A program made the translations under genes and the position numbers. This document shows positions 30,404-38,310 of a stretch of DNA of 64,000 nt, one piece after another; position 1 is the stretch's first letter, and each line of letters opens with the position of its first letter. This stretch comes from Streptomyces griseofuscus (GTDB lineage Bacteria > Actinomycetota > Actinomycetes > Streptomycetales > Streptomycetaceae), in assembly GCF_014673495.1 (NCBI RefSeq), contig NZ_CP051006.1, positions 7,005,001 through 7,069,000 of the forward strand, in the 5' to 3' direction. Below the pieces are notes generated by a model. It had not been told where the DNA came from. It saw only the letters and a list, made by a program, of their open reading frames with translations, and ran no database searches.

Positions 30404-30435
30404 TATCGTTGAGGCATCGCGAACGATACGCGATG
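30404..30435. promoter_or_regulatory. Two interlocking palindromes upstream of padR
   Basis: TATCGTT (30404-30410) and AACGATA (30422-30428) form one perfect inverted repeat with an 11-nt spacer. CATCGCG (30415-30421) and CGCGATG (30429-30435) form another with a 7-nt spacer; each arm of one sits in the spacer of the other. They lie 39-70 nt before the PadR start. The likely role is autoregulation by the PadR dimer. Confidence 0.6.
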
Positions 30436-30473
30436 CAGACGCAATAGATCAGTGACGGAATGGAGTGATCACC

Positions 30474-31121
30474 ATGCGTGGACATGGGTTCGAGCGGCAC
30501 GAGGGTCGCGGTCGGCACGGTGGGGGCATGGGCGGGTTCGAGGTGCGGCGGGCCGCGTTCGGGCCGTTCGGGCCCGGTGGGCCGGGAGGTCCGGGCGGGC
30601 CGGGGTTCGGACCTGGTGGGCCCGGCTTCGGTCCGGGGTTCGGGCCCTGGGGGCATCGGGGGCGGGGTGGCCCCAGGGGGCGGGCGCGGCGCGGTGATGT
30701 GCGGGCGTCGATCCTGGCTCTGCTGAAGGAACGGCCCATGCACGGCTACGAGATGATCCAGGAGATCGCCGAACGCAGCGGCGGCGCCTGGAAGCCCAGC
30801 CCCGGCTCGGTCTACCCGACCCTCCAGATGCTGGAGGACGAGGGCCTGATCGTCAGCGAGAGCGAGGGCGGCAAGAAGCTGTTCTCCCTCACCGACAGCG
30901 GCCGCGGGGTCGCCGAGGAGGGGCCTCAGGCGCCCTGGGAGGAGGCCTCGCGCGGGGTCGACTGGGAGGCGCTGGGCGAGATCCGGCAGGCCGGCATGGG
31001 GCTGATGGAAGCCTTCGGGCAGGTCTGGAAGACCGGCACCAAGGAGCAGCGCGAGAAGGCGCTGGCCGTCGTCAACGAGGCCCGCAAGAAGCTGTACCTC
31101 ATCCTCGCCGACGAGGACTGA
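30474..31121 (+). CDS. PadR-family transcriptional regulator with Gly-rich N-terminus
   Basis: A 215-residue regulator. Residues about 1-75 are Gly/Pro/Phe-rich and repetitive (FGPGGPGGPGGPGFGPGGPG). Residues 80-160 are the PadR winged helix (RASILALLKERPMHGYEMIQ, KPSPGSVYPTLQMLEDEGLI, GGKKLFSLTDSGRGVAEEG). The tail is a four-helix-like PadR C-terminal region (QREKALAVVNEARKKLYLIL). The ATG at 30474 follows GGAG by 9 nt. PadR proteins are ligand-responsive repressors that often control efflux; no transporter is adjacent, so the target is probably elsewhere or only itself. Confidence 0.86.
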   Translation: MRGHGFERHEGRGRHGGGMGGFEVRRAAFGPFGPGGPGGPGGPGFGPGGPGFGPGFGPWGHRGRGGPRGRARRGDVRASILALLKERPMHGYEMIQEIAERSGGAWKPSPGSVYPTLQMLEDEGLIVSESEGGKKLFSLTDSGRGVAEEGPQAPWEEASRGVDWEALGEIRQAGMGLMEAFGQVWKTGTKEQREKALAVVNEARKKLYLILADED

Positions 31122-31160
31122 GCCCGCCGTCGGGTGCAGTGAGCGGCAGGCGGGATCCGG

Positions 31161-31189
31161 GTGCCCCGCGGAGCGATTACGCGGGGCAC
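31161..31189. terminator. Bidirectional terminator between padR and SRPBCC gene
   Basis: GTGCCCCGC (31161-31169) pairs perfectly with GCGGGGCAC (31181-31189) across an 11-nt loop. It sits in the 88-nt gap between the two convergent stops and can serve both. Confidence 0.75.
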
Positions 31190-31209
31190 CTTCCGCGTTC
31201 CCGCCCGCC

Positions 31210-31638
31210 TCAGCCGACCAGCCCGTCCAGCTTGCGCAGCGACTCGGTCAGGGCCGTCGTCGCCGAGTCCTTGAGCCGGGCCGCCATCAGCGACACCGCG
31301 GCGCCGGTGAACTCGCCGTCGATGCGCAGCGTCGTGGCGTTTCCGTCCGGGGTGAGCGTATAGCGGGTGGTGACGGTGACCGCCATGGGGCCTTTGCCGC
31401 GGATCGCGAACACCCGGGCCGGTTCCAGCTCCTCGATGGTCCAGTCGACCTCGGCCGGGAACCCCATCAGCTTCATGTTCTCCCGGAACGTGCCCCCTAC
31501 GGCGAGCGATTCCGGGCCGCCGGCGGGGAAGCCGGTGTGAGTGGCGTTCCATTCCCCGTACGACGACCAGTCGGTGAGCTGCGCCCACACCTTGTCGGCC
31601 GGCGCCTCGATGCGTGCCTCCGCGCTGACTTCGGCCAT
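31210..31638 (-). CDS. SRPBCC (polyketide cyclase/CoxG-like) family protein
   Basis: A 142-residue START-like barrel protein: EVSAEARIEAPADKVWAQLT, DWSSYGEWNATHTGFPAGG, FRENMKLMGFPAEVDWTIEE and RYTLTPDGNATTLRIDGEF. The fold encloses a hydrophobic pocket for a lipid or polyketide. Many Streptomyces paralogues exist and few have known ligands. ATG 31638. It converges with padR. Confidence 0.83.
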   Translation of the reverse strand: MAEVSAEARIEAPADKVWAQLTDWSSYGEWNATHTGFPAGGPESLAVGGTFRENMKLMGFPAEVDWTIEELEPARVFAIRGKGPMAVTVTTRYTLTPDGNATTLRIDGEFTGAAVSLMAARLKDSATTALTESLRKLDGLVG

Positions 31639-31752
31639 GCGACCACCCCTTCGGTTCGGGCGAATCCGGCTACGGTGTCGCGGAACGTAGCCGCAGGGCG
31701 GTGAACATTCAATACTGATGAACCGTCAGGACGAGCGAAGGTGCGGGCGGCA

Positions 31753-31947
31753 TCAGCCGATGTGCCGGATCACCGCCGTGTCGAACAGGTCCCACGCGCG
31801 CGGCAGAGCGCTCTCGTCATGGCAGTGCCACGCCTCCCAGAACAGGTCGGCGGGCAGCGCGTCCCGGGGTGCGTAGACCCGGTACACGTACTCCTTGCCG
31901 TCGATCGCCGGCAGTGCGACGAGCCAGCACCCGCGCCTGCCCTCCAT
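31753..31947 (-). CDS. Small hypothetical protein, 64 residues
   Basis: A short frame with non-random composition: MEGRRGCWLVALPAIDGKEY, VYRVYAPRDALPADLFWEAW, HCHDESALPRAWDLFDTAVI. The Trp/Tyr/Cys content and good codon bias suggest a real protein, but I do not recognise a family. The start is uncertain (ATG 31947 or GTG 31959), and neither has a strong ribosome binding site. It might be the 3' end of a truncated gene. The 196 bp up to the Clp-N gene show no other coding signal. Confidence 0.45.
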   Translation of the reverse strand: MEGRRGCWLVALPAIDGKEYVYRVYAPRDALPADLFWEAWHCHDESALPRAWDLFDTAVIRHIG

Positions 31948-32143
31948 GTCCTGAGTGACGTTCGTCGACCTACGACGGTTGCCCGGCCGGTGGTGTGCAA
32001 ACCGGCGCGCGCCCCCAGGGCGGATCGGCCGAAATCTCCTCCCCAAGGATGAGATCGCCGATGGCGATGTCCACTCTGCGTGGGACGCCCAAATGGTTCC
32101 GCTCGGGGATGACTCGGTCTGCCGTGGCTGATGGGGTGGGGTT

Positions 32144-32722
32144 GTGCAATCCCGTACCGCCCGTCCGACCGCCCCCGACTTCCCGGAGGCGCACCCGCAC
32201 CAGGACGCCGCGGGGCTCGGCGTCGAGCTCGCGACGGTGGTCGCCGGTGCCCGCCGCCGGGCCGTGCGGGACGGCGACCGGCAGGTCGACACCGCCCATC
32301 TGCTGCACTCGCTCCTCGAACAGGACCCCGAGGTGCGCTCCGTCGTCGGCGGTCCGCCCCAACTCGCCCGGCTTCTCGGCTATCTGGTGCAGCGCAGCAT
32401 CGGCTACGGCCTGCGCTGGCAGGGCAGTGTGGAGGACTCGGGCGCGATCGCCGTCGTACCCCGTCCCGCCACGGGCGACGCGGGCGACTGGTCCCCGGCG
32501 GCGGCCGATGCCCTGCGTCAGGCCCGGGAGCGGGCCCGGCGGCGTGGCGGGCACGCGGCCGACGCGCCCGATCTGTTCGCCGCGCTCGTCGCCGACCCGG
32601 ACTCCCGGGCCGTCGAGGTGCTCGAACGCGCGGGGATCGACGCGCGCGAGCTGTCCGACCGGATCTCCACGCTGATCGCCGACCGGAGCGCCGAGCGGAG
32701 TGCCGCCCGGGGCGCCGAGTAG
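32144..32722 (+). CDS. Clp N-terminal domain protein
   Basis: A 192-residue protein with two Clp-N repeats and no ATPase. Repeat 1 is ELATVVAGARRRAVRDGDRQ, VDTAHLLHSLLEQDPEVRSV; repeat 2 is AADALRQARERARRRGGHAA, DAPDLFAALVADPDSRAVEV. In ClpA/ClpC this domain binds adaptors and substrates, so stand-alone versions may act as adaptors or decoys of the Clp protease; that is inference. GTG 32144 has a G-rich GGGGTGGGG upstream rather than a clear Shine-Dalgarno. Neighbours give no hint. Confidence 0.78.
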   Translation: MQSRTARPTAPDFPEAHPHQDAAGLGVELATVVAGARRRAVRDGDRQVDTAHLLHSLLEQDPEVRSVVGGPPQLARLLGYLVQRSIGYGLRWQGSVEDSGAIAVVPRPATGDAGDWSPAAADALRQARERARRRGGHAADAPDLFAALVADPDSRAVEVLERAGIDARELSDRISTLIADRSAERSAARGAE

Positions 32723-32908
32723 AGCGAGGCCAGGGCCGGAGCGTTCGGGGCGGCCGATTCCGGAGGGGCCGGGGTGGCCGGTTCCGGGGAGTTCGTGGAG
32801 GGCGCGGCCTTCTGAGGCCGCGTCGAACCCAAACAAATCCCCTCTCGGCGTCCATCTCCTGAGACAGGTGTCAACGGGGATGACGCTCCTGTCGTCGCCT
32901 GTCATCAT

Positions 32909-33910
32909 GTGCCGGTGCGTACCTCTGAGAGCAGTGAGAGCGGCGGCAGAGGCGTCGGGCTGGGTCTCGCGCTCGTCTCCGCGCTGGCCTTCGGCGGGTC
33001 CGGGGTGGCCGCCAAACCGCTGATCGAATCGGGCCTCGACCCGCTGCACGTGGTGTGGCTGCGGGTGACCGGCGCCGCCCTGGTCATGCTGCCGCTCGCC
33101 TGGCGCCATCGCGCCCTGCCCCGCCGCCGTCCCGCGCTGCTCCTCGGGTTCGGACTGTTCGCCGTCGCCGGTGTCCAGGCCTGTTACTTCGCCGCCCTCT
33201 CCCGCATACCCGTGGGCGTGGCGCTGCTCGTCGAGTACCTGGCGCCCGCCCTGGTGCTCGGCTGGGTGCGGTTCGTGCAGCGGCGGCCCGTCACCCGTGC
33301 CGCCGCGCTCGGTGTCGTCCTCGCGGCCGGCGGGCTGGCCTGTGTGGTGGAGGTCTGGTCGGGACTGAGCTTCGACGCGCTGGGCCTGGCGTTCGCGCTC
33401 GCCGCCGCCTGCTGCCAGGTCGGCTACTTCATCCTGTCCGACCAGGGCAGCGACGCGGGCACCGAGGCACCGGACCCGCTGGGTGTCATCGCCTACGGCC
33501 TGATCGTGGGCGCCCTCGTGCTCACCGCGGTCGCCCGCCCCTGGGAGATCCACTGGGCCGCGCTCACCGGCTCGGCGCGGATGAACGGCACCGCCGTACC
33601 CGCCCTCGCCCTCCTCGTCTGGATCGTGCTCGTCGCCACAGTGGTCGCCTATGTCACCGGTGTGCTGTCGGTACGACGCCTGTCCCCGCAGGTCGCCGGA
33701 GTCGTGGCCTGTCTGGAGGCGGTGATCGCGACGGTGCTGGCCTGGGTGCTGCTCGGCGAGCACCTGTCCGCTCCGCAGGTCCTCGGCGGAATCGTCGTCC
33801 TGGTCGGCGCGTTCATCGCCCAGTCCGCCGCGCCCGCCAAGGGATCCCTGGAACCGGTGGCCGCCGGCGGCCCGGAAAGGGCGTTGTCCGAGCAGCGCAC
33901 CTCCGCCTAA
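32909..33910 (+). CDS. EamA/DMT family transporter (first of three)
   Basis: A 333-residue membrane transporter with ten hydrophobic segments in two EamA repeats (about residues 15-150 and 165-310). Examples are LGLALVSALAFGGSGVAAKP and VTGVLSVRRLSPQVAGVVAC followed by LEAVIATVLAWVLLGEHLSA, the typical second-repeat end. Such drug/metabolite transporters usually export amino acids or metabolites. GTG 32909 or GTG 32915 starts the frame; no Shine-Dalgarno is seen. It is followed by a possible leader peptide and another EamA gene on the same strand. Confidence 0.88.
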   Translation: MPVRTSESSESGGRGVGLGLALVSALAFGGSGVAAKPLIESGLDPLHVVWLRVTGAALVMLPLAWRHRALPRRRPALLLGFGLFAVAGVQACYFAALSRIPVGVALLVEYLAPALVLGWVRFVQRRPVTRAAALGVVLAAGGLACVVEVWSGLSFDALGLAFALAAACCQVGYFILSDQGSDAGTEAPDPLGVIAYGLIVGALVLTAVARPWEIHWAALTGSARMNGTAVPALALLVWIVLVATVVAYVTGVLSVRRLSPQVAGVVACLEAVIATVLAWVLLGEHLSAPQVLGGIVVLVGAFIAQSAAPAKGSLEPVAAGGPERALSEQRTSA

Positions 33911-33920
33911 AGTGCTGGTC

Positions 33921-33959
33921 ATGCCGTCCACGCTCGTACTTCCGCCGCCCGCCGCCTGA
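33921..33959 (+). CDS. Possible leader peptide upstream of second EamA gene
   Basis: A 12-codon frame reads MPSTLVLPPPAA, begins 11 nt after the first EamA stop and is followed by two hairpins. It holds Leu-Val-Leu then Pro-Pro-Pro, a run that slows ribosomes. The ribosome binding site is weak (AAAGTGC). It may control the next gene by attenuation, or may be chance. Detected by eye because it is short. Confidence 0.3.
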   Translation: MPSTLVLPPPAA

Positions 33960-33980
33960 GGCGGGCCTCCGGAACACCCG

Positions 33981-34001
33981 CCCGGCGCGATCAGCGCCGG
34001 G
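33981..34001 (+). promoter_or_regulatory. Hairpin in the leader of the second EamA gene
   Basis: CCCGGCGC (33981-33988) pairs with GCGCCGGG (33994-34001) with a loop of GATCA. A second small hairpin, CCGCC-TGA-GGCGG (33952-33964), spans the stop codon of the short frame. The pair could be a terminator/attenuator between the two transporter genes. Confidence 0.5.
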
Positions 34002-34101
34002 CCGGACGGTGCTGCCCGCAGACGAAGTCCGCGCGACCCGATCGATCGGGCCGCCCTCGAACTTCCGCGCCTCTTGGGCGCGTTTCTGCGGAGAAACCTC
34101 C

Positions 34102-35151
34102 TTGCCGAACCAGAACCAGAACCCGAGTTCCAACTCCGACTCGAACTCGACCTCAAACGCGAATCCGAAGTCTTCCACCGGTCTGCCCGTAGGGCGCGGC
34201 CTGCTCTATCTGATCGTCACCGGTGCCGCCTGGGGTACCGCCGGAGCCGCCGCCTCCCTGGTCTACCGGACCAGTGACATGGGTGCCTTCGGCCTCTCCT
34301 TCTGGCGCTGCGCGCTGGGGCTCCTGCTGCTGCTCGCCGGCCGCGGTCTGCGCCCGCGGCCCCGCCGGGGCGCGGCCGAACCGACGGCGCGCCGGGTGCT
34401 GAAGGCCGTCGCCACCGGGCTCGGTCTCGCGGTGTTCCAGACCGCCTACTTCGCGGCCGTCGCGGCCACCGGACTGGCCGTGGCCACCGTCGTCACCCTC
34501 GGCGCGGGCCCCGTGCTCATCGCGCTCGGCGCCCGGCTGCTACTCGGTGAACGGCTCGGCGCGGGCGGTGTCCTGTCCGTCGCCGGGGCCCTCGCCGGAC
34601 TCGCCGTGCTGACCTTCGGCGACTCGGCCGCGGCCGTCCGCCCCGCGGGCGTGCTGCTCGCGCTGCTGTCGGCCGCGGGCTACGGCGCCATGACCCTGCT
34701 GACCCGCTGGTGGGGCCGGGACGGCGGTGCCGACGCCGCCGAGACCACCGTATGGGCCTTCGCGGTGACCACCCTGTGCCTGCTGCCGTTCGCGCTGCAC
34801 GAGGGGCTGCTTCCGCACACCGGCCACCCGGCCCGGCTGCTGTGGCTCCTGTGCTACATCGCCGCCGTGCCCACGGCGCTCGCGTACGCCCTGTACTTCG
34901 CGGGCGCCGCCGTCGTACGGTCCGCCACCGTCTCCGTGATCATGCTGCTCGAACCGGTGACCGCGGCCGTGCTCGCCGTGCTGCTGCTCGGCGAGCGGCT
35001 CACGGTCACCACCGTGGCCGGCACCCTGCTGATGCTCACGGCGGTCGCGGGCCTGACCGTGAGCGAGACCGCGCTACGCAGGGGCGGCCGTCCGGCGGGG
35101 CCCGGTGACAACCCGGCCGCGCCGAAGGAGAGTCACTCCCCGGCGAGGTAG
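34102..35151 (+). CDS. EamA/DMT family transporter (second of three)
   Basis: A 349-residue exporter with ten hydrophobic segments in two EamA repeats (GLLYLIVTGAAWGTAGAAAS ... SATVSVIMLLEPVTAAVLAV, LLLGERLTVTT). The N-terminus is an odd Asn/Ser-rich stretch (PNQNQNPSSNSDSNSTSNAN). The only suitable start before the first helix is TTG 34102, with GGAGA about 10 nt upstream. The frame is open far upstream through the first EamA gene in another frame, but that part is antifactual coding. The last 19 bp overlap tail-to-tail with the convergent PPOX gene. Confidence 0.82.
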   Translation: MPNQNQNPSSNSDSNSTSNANPKSSTGLPVGRGLLYLIVTGAAWGTAGAAASLVYRTSDMGAFGLSFWRCALGLLLLLAGRGLRPRPRRGAAEPTARRVLKAVATGLGLAVFQTAYFAAVAATGLAVATVVTLGAGPVLIALGARLLLGERLGAGGVLSVAGALAGLAVLTFGDSAAAVRPAGVLLALLSAAGYGAMTLLTRWWGRDGGADAAETTVWAFAVTTLCLLPFALHEGLLPHTGHPARLLWLLCYIAAVPTALAYALYFAGAAVVRSATVSVIMLLEPVTAAVLAVLLLGERLTVTTVAGTLLMLTAVAGLTVSETALRRGGRPAGPGDNPAAPKESHSPAR

Positions 35152-35813
35152 TCCGGCAGCTCGATCCCGGACGCCAGGTCGGCGTTCGGGATCGGGGCGT
35201 CGTACCCCTTGCGGAGCGGGACGACACCGGCCCAGTGGGGGAGGGCGAGGTCCTCGGGCTCGTCATTGGCGTCGCCGGTGCGGATCTTCGCGGAGACCTC
35301 GTCCAGATCCAGGCGGATCACCGCGGTGGCGGCCAGCTCCTTCTTGTTCGCGGGCCGGGAGTCGGCGGCGCGGCCCGCCACCACATGGTCCACCAGGGCG
35401 TCCAGCGCGCGCCGCCGCTCCTCGGGGTCGGTGACCTGGTGCGCGATGCCGTGCACCACCACCGAGCGGTAGTTGATCGAGTGGTTGAAGGCGGATCGGG
35501 CCAGCACCAGACCGTCCACATGGGTCACGGTCAGACACACCTCAAGACCCGGGTCGGCGGCACCGGTCATCCGCAGCGGGCGCGAACCCGTCGAGCCGTG
35601 GATGTAGAGCCGCTCGCCCACCCGGCCGTACAGCGTGGGCAGCACCACGGGGGCGCCGTCGCGGACGAAGCCCAGATGGCAGACGTACCCCTCGTCCAAT
35701 ATCGCGTGCACCACCTTCCTGTCGTACGACGCCCGTTCCGCGTCGCGCGTGGGCATGGTGCGGTCGGTCGGGGTGTAGGCGGCGGGCTGGGCTTCCGCGG
35801 TCGTGTCCGGCAT
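35133..35813 (-). CDS. Pyridoxamine 5'-phosphate oxidase family (PPOX) flavin-binding protein
   Basis: A 226-residue split-barrel flavoprotein. ERASYDRKVVHAILDEGYVC, HLGFVRDGAPVVLPTLYGR, LYIHGSTGSRPLRMTGAADP and RSAFNHSINYRSVVVHGIAH match the family that includes nitroimidazole-resistance NimA-like proteins. It binds FMN or F420 and may reduce small molecules. ATG 35813. It is divergent from a MocR regulator across a 62-nt gap, the arrangement expected for a regulator and its target. Whether it makes PLP from pyridoxamine phosphate is unknown. Confidence 0.84.
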   Translation of the reverse strand: MPDTTAEAQPAAYTPTDRTMPTRDAERASYDRKVVHAILDEGYVCHLGFVRDGAPVVLPTLYGRVGERLYIHGSTGSRPLRMTGAADPGLEVCLTVTHVDGLVLARSAFNHSINYRSVVVHGIAHQVTDPEERRRALDALVDHVVAGRAADSRPANKKELAATAVIRLDLDEVSAKIRTGDANDEPEDLALPHWAGVVPLRKGYDAPIPNADLASGIELPDYLAGE

Positions 35814-35849
35814 GACGGTCCCTCCAAGGCGAAGCCGACAGGCGATCGC

Positions 35850-35882
35850 TTTTGTACTAGTGCATAATTGATTTTGTGCTAG
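35850..35882. promoter_or_regulatory. Direct repeats and leaderless promoter between PPOX and MocR genes
   Basis: TTTTGTACTAG (35850-35860) and TTTTGTGCTAG (35872-35882) are 10/11 identical and 22 bp apart, two helical turns. MocR proteins such as GabR and PdxR bind direct repeats. A -10 box CATAAT (35863-35868) lies between them, so binding would block both promoters. The second repeat overlaps the MocR start codon. Confidence 0.65.
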
Positions 35883-37207
35883 GAGAGTATCGGATCGAGG
35901 GCCGCGGCGCAGCTGAGATCGCGGCCGATGTCGAACGCGCGGTGGGTAGCGGGGAGCTGCGGCCGGGCCAAGCGCTGCCGCCCATGCGGGAGTTGGCCGC
36001 GCGGCTGGGGGTGAATCCGAACACGGTCGCGGCCGCGTATCGCACGCTGCGTGAGCGCGGGGTGATCGAGACCGCCGGGCGGCGCGGCAGCCGGGTGCGG
36101 CCCAAGCCGGTCACCACCGGACGCGCTCAGCTGCGGGTGGAGGTGCCGCCGGGCGCCCGCGATCTGTCCACCGGCAATCCGGATCCGGAGCTGCTGCCCC
36201 GGCTCGCCCCGGCGCTCGCGGTCGCGGCCGAGGCGGGGGACCGGCGGGCCGTCCTGTACGGCGACGACCCGGTCGACCCCGGTCTGCTCCGCGTCGCCCG
36301 CGCCGAACTCGCCGCCGACGGTGTCCCCGCGGGGCCCCTCACCGTCACCTCGGGCTCCCTCGACGCCATCGAGCGCGTCCTCGCCGCCCATCTCAGGCCC
36401 GGTGACGCGGTCGCCGTCGAGGATCCCGGCTGGGGCAGCGCCCTCGATCTGATGCCGGCGCTGGGTCTGCGCACGGTCCCGGTCGGTGTGGACGACGACG
36501 GGCCGCTGCCCGAGGAGCTGGCCCGCGCCCTGGCCGACGGGGCCCGGGCGGTGCTCGTCACCGCCCGCGCCCAGAACCCGACCGGCGCCGCCGTGACCGC
36601 CGCCCGCGCCCGTGCCCTGCGCGCGGTGCTGAGCGCGCATCCGAACACCCTGCTGATCGAGGACGACCACGGCCACGGCATCGTGGACCTGCCCCCGCAT
36701 CCCCTCGCGGGCGCCACCCGGCACTGGGCCTTCGCGCGTTCCGCTGCCAAGACCTACGGCCCCGATCTGCGCCTCGCCGTCCTCGCGGGCGACCCGGTGA
36801 CCGTCGACCGGGTCCGCGGCCGGCTGCGCCTCGGCCCCGGCTGGGTGAGCCTGCTGCTCCAGCGCGCGTTGGCGCATCTGTGGAGCGGGGGAGCGGTGGA
36901 CCGCACGGCGGTGGCGGAGTCGTACCGCGCCCGGCGGCAGCCCTTGATCGACGCCCTGGCCGCCCGGGGCATCGAGGCCCGGGGCCGTACCGGCATGAAC
37001 CTCTGGATCCCGGTCCCCGACGAGACCACCGCCGTCGCCCGGCTGCTCCAGTCCGGCTGGGTCGTCGCCCCGGGCGCCCGCTTCCGCCTGACCAGCCCCC
37101 CGGCCGTCCGGGTCACGGTGTCCCCGCTGACCCCGGCGGACATCGAACCCCTCGCGGAGGCGATCGAGGCGGCGGTACGGCCGTCGCCGTCACGGGTCTA
37201 CGGGTAG
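35876..37207 (+). CDS. MocR-type GntR regulator with aminotransferase domain
   Basis: A 443-residue PLP-dependent regulator. The GntR winged helix spans residues 10-75 (ELRPGQALPPMRELAARLGV, NPNTVAAAYRTLRERGVIE). Residues 95-440 form a class I aminotransferase fold with TARAQNPTGAAVT, the Asp pair IEDDHGH near 263 and the PLP lysine Lys292 in ARSAAKTYGPDLRLAVLAG. MocR proteins sense PLP or amino compounds; PdxR members control vitamin B6 genes. GTG 35876 lies 7 nt after CATAAT, so the message is probably leaderless. It probably controls the divergent PPOX gene and itself. Confidence 0.88.
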   Translation: MLGEYRIEGRGAAEIAADVERAVGSGELRPGQALPPMRELAARLGVNPNTVAAAYRTLRERGVIETAGRRGSRVRPKPVTTGRAQLRVEVPPGARDLSTGNPDPELLPRLAPALAVAAEAGDRRAVLYGDDPVDPGLLRVARAELAADGVPAGPLTVTSGSLDAIERVLAAHLRPGDAVAVEDPGWGSALDLMPALGLRTVPVGVDDDGPLPEELARALADGARAVLVTARAQNPTGAAVTAARARALRAVLSAHPNTLLIEDDHGHGIVDLPPHPLAGATRHWAFARSAAKTYGPDLRLAVLAGDPVTVDRVRGRLRLGPGWVSLLLQRALAHLWSGGAVDRTAVAESYRARRQPLIDALAARGIEARGRTGMNLWIPVPDETTAVARLLQSGWVVAPGARFRLTSPPAVRVTVSPLTPADIEPLAEAIEAAVRPSPSRVYG

Positions 37208-37291
37208 CGGCAGGTCATGCAGGGGGAGGAGGAACTGCGCGAGAACCGCGTACCGACGGCACTCGCGCACGGACCGTCCACCTCCCGCCCC

Positions 37292-38236
37292 TCAGGCGCT
37301 CTTCCTGCCCCGCACCTGCGTGAGCGCCGCCCCCGCGAGCACGATCGCCGCGCCCACCGGGGTGTTCCAGTGCAGCGACTCCCCGAGGATCGCGACGCCC
37401 GCCGCGGTCGCGATCACCGGGATGAAATAGGTGACCATCTGCGCGGTCGTGGGCCCGACTTCGGCGACCAGGCCGTACTGGAGGAGCACCGCGAGCCCCG
37501 TCCCGAGCGCGCCCAGCGCGGCGACGGCCAGCAGCGGCACCAGGGCGAAGTGCTTCGGCATGCCGGTGAACAGCGGCGTCACGAAGGCCAGTTGCACCGT
37601 GGCCACCAGCAACTGGCCGCCGGTCATCGACAGATGGGAGTTGCCCGTGCCCGCCAGCGTCCGCCGGACGTAGATCCAGCCCACCGGGTAGCTCAGCGAG
37701 GCGAGCAGGGCCATCGCCGTGCCGGTGGCGTCGAGGCCGTGGAAGCCCTGCCAGGCGCCGAGCACCGTCAGCACCCCGAGGAAGCCGAGCCCCAGCCCGG
37801 CCACCCGCACCCGGGTCGGCCGGTCCTCGGAGAGCGCGACCACCGACAGCGCCATGCCCCACAGCGGCGAGGTGGCGTTGCAGATACCGGCCAGCGTGGA
37901 CGGGATGGTCAGCTCGGAGTAGGCGAAGAGGGAGAACGGCAGGGCGTTCAGGAAGAACGCGGCGACCGCCATGTGCGCCCACAGCCGGTCCCCGCGCGGC
38001 AGCCGCTCCCGCTTGACGGCCATCGCCGCCACCAGCACCGCCGTACCGAAGACCAGTCGGCCGAGGGTGACCTGGAACGGTGCGTATCCGCTCGTGCCCA
38101 CCTTGATCAGCAGAAAGCTGAAGCCCCAGATCAGGGACAGGGCGCCGAAGCGCAGCCGCCAGTCGAGGCGGGGGCGGGGAGGTGCCTGGTCCGGGGTGGC
38201 GGGGGACTGCGTTCGGGATGCGGTGACCGTGCTCAT
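37292..38236 (-). CDS. EamA/DMT family transporter (third of three)
   Basis: A 314-residue, ten-helix transporter. LRFGALSLIWGFSFLLIKVG opens the first repeat and VGPTTAQMVTYFIPVIATAA, AGVAILGESLHWNTPVG closes the second. Export of an amino acid or metabolite is likely. ATG 38236 (MSTVTAS) was chosen over 38272, which lies inside the promoter gap. It is divergent from a LysR gene 74 nt away, so LysR probably controls it. Confidence 0.87.
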   Translation of the reverse strand: MSTVTASRTQSPATPDQAPPRPRLDWRLRFGALSLIWGFSFLLIKVGTSGYAPFQVTLGRLVFGTAVLVAAMAVKRERLPRGDRLWAHMAVAAFFLNALPFSLFAYSELTIPSTLAGICNATSPLWGMALSVVALSEDRPTRVRVAGLGLGFLGVLTVLGAWQGFHGLDATGTAMALLASLSYPVGWIYVRRTLAGTGNSHLSMTGGQLLVATVQLAFVTPLFTGMPKHFALVPLLAVAALGALGTGLAVLLQYGLVAEVGPTTAQMVTYFIPVIATAAGVAILGESLHWNTPVGAAIVLAGAALTQVRGRKSA

Positions 38237-38310
38237 GATGACAACAATGCGGGACCAAACTTCGTAGCACAATCGAGAAATCTCACGGGGTATCTCGTAG
38301 GATCGCTTAT
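38237..38310. promoter_or_regulatory. Divergent EamA/LysR promoter region
   Basis: A 74-nt gap with a -10 box TAGGAT (38298-38303) 7 nt before the LysR ATG, indicating a leaderless lysR message. A CGAGAAATCTCACGGGGTAT segment (38273-38292), with GAGAAATCTC a perfect palindrome, is a candidate LysR-type binding site. Exact operator limits cannot be set by eye. Confidence 0.5.

Noticed and set aside
33055..34101. Upstream extension of the second EamA gene through the first one
   Set aside because: The reading frame is open but out of frame with the first EamA gene and is Arg/Pro-rich; TTG 34102 next to the first transmembrane helix is the natural start.
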